A stretch of 64,000 nucleotides of DNA. It comes from Gnetum montanum. Lineage: Eukaryota > Streptophyta > Gnetopsida > Gnetales > Gnetaceae. The number at the start of each line of letters is the position of its first letter. Within the stretch, counting starts at the first letter, position 1. Location of the stretch: the NCBI GenBank assembly GCA_015680685.1, contig MNCI01004940.1, positions 148,817 through 212,816 on the forward strand, written 5' to 3'. Of this stretch, positions 59,284 through 64,000 are shown one piece after another. The notes under the pieces were generated by a model that searched no databases, was not told the DNA's origin, and was given only the letters and a program-made list of their open reading frames with translations. Position numbers and translations under genes: made by a program.

Positions 59284-59859
59284 TTACACTTAAGCTAAGT
59301 AGGGATTATGGTGGATTGATTATTTTAATTAGATAGCTACCAGATTTTTTTGAAAAGGTTTAACTCTCATGAGTTAGTGAATTTAATATTATTTTATTAG
59401 TTAAACCTTGTGGAAGTTAGAAAAATTTCCATTAGAAACCTAATGTTTGTGCTTCCCATGATGTAAAGCTCATCTCTAATAGCTAAAATAATGAAGAATG
59501 GGGTTAATCAAAGGAGAGGTGTGAAAGTTATGGGCTTTAGAAGGTTCTATGCTTTGAAAAAACTAAAAAATCCTTTCTTGTTTGAAAGAAAATGGCAAAA
59601 AATTGGCTAAGTGTTCATGCTATTTATAGACTTCTTATACTACATCAACAGGGTCGCATTGATTTAGTGATTAGATAAAATTTTTTACCATTAAAAAAAA
59701 AGGAAAAATAAAGAATTTTGGTATCAAATTAAAGTCCAAAGGAAGCCAAAAAAGTCAAAAACATAATGGAATGCTCAAAGACGACAAGAGATGCACAAAA
59801 AAGGAGATTTAATCTAGAGAACATTTCATTAAGGAGTACAAACTAGATGGAATCACTAT
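59284..59859 (-). promoter_or_regulatory. Leader and TATA box upstream of ORFX, element E
   Basis: On the minus strand a CTATAAATAG box lies at 59620-59630, about 340 bases before the ORFX start. The bases around it ('aattggctaagtgttcatgctatttatag' on the plus strand, split here as AATTGGCTAAGTG and TATTTATAG) resemble 'gctaagtgttgc...tatttatag' in element D. Unlike D, GATATCGC boxes are not evident. The rest is AT-rich. Confidence 0.45.
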
Positions 59860-61060
59860 GGAATTCATAAGATTTGAAGGAAAAAATGGCTATAATTTTT
59901 TATATTCATTATTTTTCTTATTTAGTTGTGCTTCTAAATACATATATTTTGATATGTTTTCTACTAGAGTTCTTTCTAATTTTTCTTTTAAGACTCCTAT
60001 TTCTCTTTGTAAATATTCTACCTTTGTTCCTAATTGTATATCGTATCTATTATGTGTAGATGGGGATGGGATCCAATGGTTAGGATATCCTCCTAAAGGT
60101 CTTCTTCCTCCATAACGACCTCTAGATGTTGAGGATGATGATCGAGCTCTATTCATATGCATAGCATAAAAATCCTTGTCATCGTCTGGTTCTGAGACAT
60201 CTAACGGTGAAGATGCGGAGCTCTCCGCCGGATGAAAAGAAGGAGGGTTATCAAAAGCAGCATTAGAATCCGATGAAGGAGAATAAATGTTGTAATCCTC
60301 ATGGCTTTGATAGACAAGGTCTATTGAAGGATCATATGTAATTTCATCATCTGAAAGATATTCATAAAATTGTTCATTTAATTTATGTTTTTGAATAAAA
60401 TGTATCTTTTTCAAATGTTTTTCTTTATCTAGACATTGGTTCGCAAAATGTGAACCTTTGCATAGGTAACATTGCACATCTTTTCGTTTTAACTTATTTT
60501 GTTGCCTTCGGAAATAACTTGGATATTTCCTAACATGCTTCGGTTGTTTCCTACGCCATTGTTTACCAGATACTCGTATTTTACCTTTTCCTTTACTTTT
60601 AGATTTTGTTTGATTGTTATGTTTAGACTTATAATATTTTTCTTCTAGACATAAATCTAAACCTAAGTTTTTTCCCAATTTCTTAGACAAGTCTTTCATG
60701 AGAGTTTGTGTTTGTTCATTGTAACACATATCTCGTATCAAACAAAAATTGTCGAATTTGACCAAAGGACATTTCCCCTAAAATTAAATCTTGTCTTTTA
60801 AGATCAGCAAGGTATTTGTTACAGAATGGTTGAGGCAATGAACCTATTAAATTTTCTTTTGCTGCAACTTCATGTGTTAGCTTTCCTTGATAGTACCAAG
60901 CTTCCATCTCATTAAGATAAGATTGTAGGTCTTGTATTCTACTTAACCTAGCTTTAAAGAAACTATTTCTATAAACAGATTCTAAATTAGTTTTTATACC
61001 TAAAAACTCTTTAATTATGGCATTTATAAATACCACTACTAGTGACATGGTTAATTTATA
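59860..61060 (-). pseudogene. Endogenous caulimovirid (pararetrovirus) coat-protein-like relic
   Basis: Two overlapping open frames (61048-60716 and 60765-59890) look like one coat-protein-type gene broken by a frameshift near 60740. The first part is helical, with a YRNSFF...LQSYLNEMEAWYYQG pattern. The second has a very basic Lys/Arg region and one canonical zinc knuckle, CYLCKGSHFANQC (CX2CX4HX4C), followed by an acidic region and a Ser-rich part. The C-terminus has a Leu-rich coiled coil. Order and spacing fit Caulimoviridae coat proteins, which package viral DNA. No movement protein, RT or other viral gene is visible, so it is a fragment, broken and not infectious. It lies between the family noncoding block and the ORFX leader, where element D has nothing comparable. 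Confidence 0.6.
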
Positions 61061-61069
61061 CTCAATTGT

Positions 61070-62380
61070 AGGTGGTAGATTTGTCCACCATATGTAGTCT
61101 TTCCAACCAAGGGGTAAGCAAGTGGGTTCTCCTCATAGCGGGCACATGCTCATAATGCCCTTGCATGCCCTCAAACTAAGGAGTCCATGGGTCCCATGGT
61201 TGATTAATGATTGTGGCTAGTTAAGAACCAAATCACCAAGGAAACTACCAAAGAATTTTGACTGTATCAAACAAAGACATTGAAACAAGATGAGAAAAGG
61301 TAGTGAGGCGAGTGATGGAAAGCATAGCTGGATGAGAGTGTGTGGAATGGAGTCCATTATTGTGGCCACATGAAGTCCCTTGTGAAGTGTATGGTTAATA
61401 TGACCTGATAACGTCCATCCTTAGTCCAAATTAAGACCAAACACTTCCAATGACATCACATTGACACTTGAGACCATTCCATCCCCAAGCAATAAGAACA
61501 TCCCCATAGACCACTCATCATTCCTAAAGAACAAGAAAAGAGAAGGACGTGAAGAGGGCCTTAGTTAGAGGGGTTCCTTCAAGCATGGGTAACATGTCCT
61601 TTTAGCCCCATAACCAATGCTTGTAGCTCATTATTATGTCTAAGGGATGTGCTTTGAATTTTCATCATTGTATTATTTTTTTTGTTTTCTATTTTTATTT
61701 TCAATGAGAACCACACCATGCAAAGAATTTGCTTCTTATTATTGGTCAATAGTATAATGGTGAGAAATCCATGAAAATACTCATGTAACTCAGGTGGTAG
61801 GCAAGTACAAAAGTGAAAAATCCATTTGAATCCATACCTTTATTAATCATCTTAATTCATCCCAAGTTTGGAAAATACCAAGGTCACAAGTTGATTAAAA
61901 GTTTGCATTTAAGAAGGGACCTCATATTTCCAAAATAAGAAAATACCATAGAGTTATGTTGATCGATGGATGATGGAACTCACTACCTATTATCATGAAA
62001 AGAAACCATGTCTCAGTTATCGACAACAAAATTTGAAGATAGAATCTAGACATTCATAATCAACTAACATTATAAAGTACACACCACCATCAATTGGAAG
62101 CTATAGTTGTAAGAAATCCTAGTGGTAATAAAGAAAACAAAAGAAAAGAAAAACATAAGAAAAGTCCAAACCAAATAAAGTAAAATATAGAAAAAATCAT
62201 AAAATAGTTATGAAATACAAAATGTACTAAAAATGGTGTAAAACAAAATTGTGAAAAATAGAAAAAATGAAAATCCAAGGAGCCACTTTGATTGTTTTAG
62301 CATGGATGACCATCTCCGCTATTACTGAGTTGGAAGGAGGAGATCCAAAAAATTAAGCTTGCTTGTCCATCTATTGAGGT
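61070..62380 (-). other. 3' noncoding block of element E
   Basis: This carries the family block ('gcaagtgggttctcctcatagc...') at about 61108-61200 and A-rich runs near 62130-62270. A decayed copy of the CCCCCATGACT motif ('tctccgctattactgagttgg') sits at about 62312-62332 beside the end of pol. The frames at 62090-62278 are low complexity. No gene. Confidence 0.65.
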
Positions 62381-62389
62381 GTTCTAGTC

Positions 62390-63440
62390 ACTAGCTATCT
62401 TGGGTTCTCATAAAGGTTTGAGTTGTTCTATGATGACTACTAGTTTCTTGTTTGGATTTTTAGGTTTATAAATTAGCATGGACCAAGATGAAAATGTTTC
62501 ATAAATAATATAAGGTCACTCCCATAATGATTGAAACCTAGTTCATTATGGCACGTGCATGGGATTCTAGTATAGAACCTTATCTTTGGTTGAAATTTCA
62601 GTTTCCTAATCCTAAGGCTATGCCCTTCTTTGTTATATGCCTTGTGCACTTCATTAGATAACAAGGCCACTAGTCTATTCTCATCTAGCAAGTTGAGATT
62701 CATTAACCATTCTTTTTATGCTAGGTTTAGGTCAAGGAAAAGGTCACAAGTTGTTGAAAGTATACAAATCTCCACTTGGATAGGAAGTGTTGGTAATTTT
62801 CTATATATGAGCTCATAGGGAGAGTAGCCAATAGGAAGTTTCCATGTGGAGAAATAGGCCTAAAGGGCATCATTGAGGTTGGTGCTCCAATGCCTCCTAT
62901 ATTTACTAACTATTCTTATTAGTATTTTTGTTATATCCCTATTAGTAACCTCAGCTTGACTATTGGCATGGAAGTGGTATGGGGTTGTCAATTTATGTTC
63001 AACCCCCAAGTGTTTCATGAACTTTCAAAAAGTGATTCCTATAAACTGAGTTCTATTGTTAGAAATAAGTGCGTGTGACACCCCAAACTTGTTTACAAAA
63101 TTTTATTGTACAAATCAGACCATTTTAGAGGATGTCCAATCAGTGACAACATTAACTTCCACCCATTTGGTATAGCAGTCAATAGATATGATGATGTATG
63201 TCTTCCCATTAGACATGGGAGTGATGGAACCCATGAAATCAATGTCAAAAATGTTGAAGGGCTTAAGTGGTTGGATCCACTATTGAGGTCCCTCCATATG
63301 AGAAATCATCCCACCATCACATTGACAATGGTCATACTAGCAAATGAAGTGATGGGCATCCCTTAAAAGTGTAGGCCAGTAATACCCTACCATGAGAATT
63401 TTAATGGTTGTTCATCTTCTAGCATAATGGCCCCCACAAC
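62390..63440 (-). pseudogene. Integrase, element E
   Basis: The minus-strand core has DIDFMGSITPMSNGKTYIII (first Asp kept), then a stop near 63115, then a block equivalent to LIFDNGTHF of C that reads ALISNNRTQF, so the second catalytic Asp is Asn. HANSQAEVTNRD follows, where the catalytic Glu appears kept. Then come WKLPIGYSPYELIYRKLPTL and the C-terminal part to about 62473 (NLLDENRLVALLSNEVHKAY). A zinc finger remnant is at about 63340. Inactive. Confidence 0.8.
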
Positions 63441-63559
63441 GACCCTCATGAATATCTTGGAGAACATGTGGTTAATCATCATCAAGAATGCACCATCAAA
63501 CTAGGCCATCGATGCACACCTTGTAAAGTTGTTCATTGATTTCCATGAAGTGTTTAACC

Positions 63560-64000
63560 TGGTGAAGAAACTATTTTTTTCTTCTTGTTATCCCACTCCT
63601 GTGGCATCTCCTGAGTAAGTAGGTAGCTGAGCATGCCATCATACCAATTTTCTTCCTTGGGCTTTCATTTAGTAAAAACTCCAACAAAGAAGAGTTCATC
63701 AAGAAATTGATCAAAAAGTGAGCTCTTGTCCTCTTTGCTATCCCATCTCAATTGAGACAAGTGGTTAGCTACCATGTTCTTGATTTTCTTTCTATCCACC
63801 ATGGTTAGATCGAACTCTTGCAAGATTATCAATCACCATATGACACAGGGGCTCACTATTTTTGATTCATTAGAAACCTAATTACATTTTGATTAGTGTG
63901 AACAAAAACCTTGTACCCTAGCACAAATTGCTGGAATTTCTCTAAGACATACAACATTGCCATTTGTTCTTTCTTAGTGGTGTTGTAGTTTAGTTGTGCA
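63560..64000 (-). pseudogene. RNase H (3' part), element E, cut by window end
   Basis: Minus strand from the window end: a LNYNTTKKEQMAMLYVLEKF block equal to TTTEKELMVIMFAFDKF of B, then FVLGYKVFVHTN, a stop near 63880, LQEFDLTMVDRK and NHLSQLRWDSKEDKSS. The order and spacing match elements B and C. RT would lie beyond the right edge. Confidence 0.75.

Larger units (their letters stand above)
55349..64000 (-). mobile_element. Gypsy element E, partial, with ORFX and a pararetrovirus-like insert
   Basis: A diverged member of the same family. 3' LTR 55349-56168, polypurine tract 56171-56181, ORFX 59283-56397, a caulimovirid coat-like relic 61060-59860, family noncoding block about 62340-61070, integrase 63440-62390, RNase H running off the right edge. 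The left flanking pentamer is CTAGG (55344-55348). RT, protease, gag and 5' LTR lie beyond the window. Confidence 0.85.

Noticed and set aside
1-64000. tRNA, rRNA or microRNA genes
   Set aside because: I saw only tRNA-derived SINE-like fragments with degenerate boxes; no full cloverleaf or rRNA core was seen by eye.

Overview
The window looks like repeat-dense nuclear DNA of a seed plant. It is AT-rich and almost gene-free, and it contains one spliced R2R3-MYB gene with the usual plant exon structure (the 130-base middle exon). Nearly everything else is nested LTR retrotransposon. I cannot name the species from sequence alone. One long N run and two single Ns show that this is draft assembly.

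Layout. Five Ty3/gypsy elements of one non-chromodomain superfamily, all on the minus strand, are called A to E here. All have LTRs of the form TGATGAGT...ACTCATCA. The primer-binding sites visible in A to D match the 3' end of tRNA-Asp. A (1-6115, running off the left edge) has gag and a protease remnant but has lost most of pol. B (7156-16462) and C (18089-27961) carry gag-protease-RT-RNase H-integrase, broken by stops. B and C are both inserted in the same older Ty1/copia element, whose pieces lie at 6720-7155, 16463-18088 and 27962-29572. Removing each insert with one target-site copy restores the Copia reading frame. From 30.05 to 41.63 kb there is old degenerate DNA with solo repeats, tandem duplications, a possible hAT transposase relic and SINE-like pieces. 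D (41630-50255) is a clean insertion with a perfect ATAAT target duplication; it has gag but no pol. E (55349 to beyond the right edge) has integrase and RNase H and contains a relic like a caulimovirid (plant pararetrovirus) coat protein.

The only host gene I can support is the MYB at 52722-54134 on the plus strand, lying in a 5 kb gap between elements D and E.

Most unusual feature: D and E share a long extra reading frame (called ORFX here, about 925-960 codons with stops) between pol and the 3' LTR. It is preceded by its own TATA box and, in D, by LTR-like palindromic boxes. The two copies align as proteins over an N-terminal globular region, a coiled-coil tail and a Pro-rich C-terminus, although the elements are diverged. 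A, B and C lack it. Other family-wide signals are arrays of the 12-bp palindrome TGCGATATCGCA in the LTR U3, internal copies of the polypurine-tract motif, and a conserved noncoding block downstream of pol.
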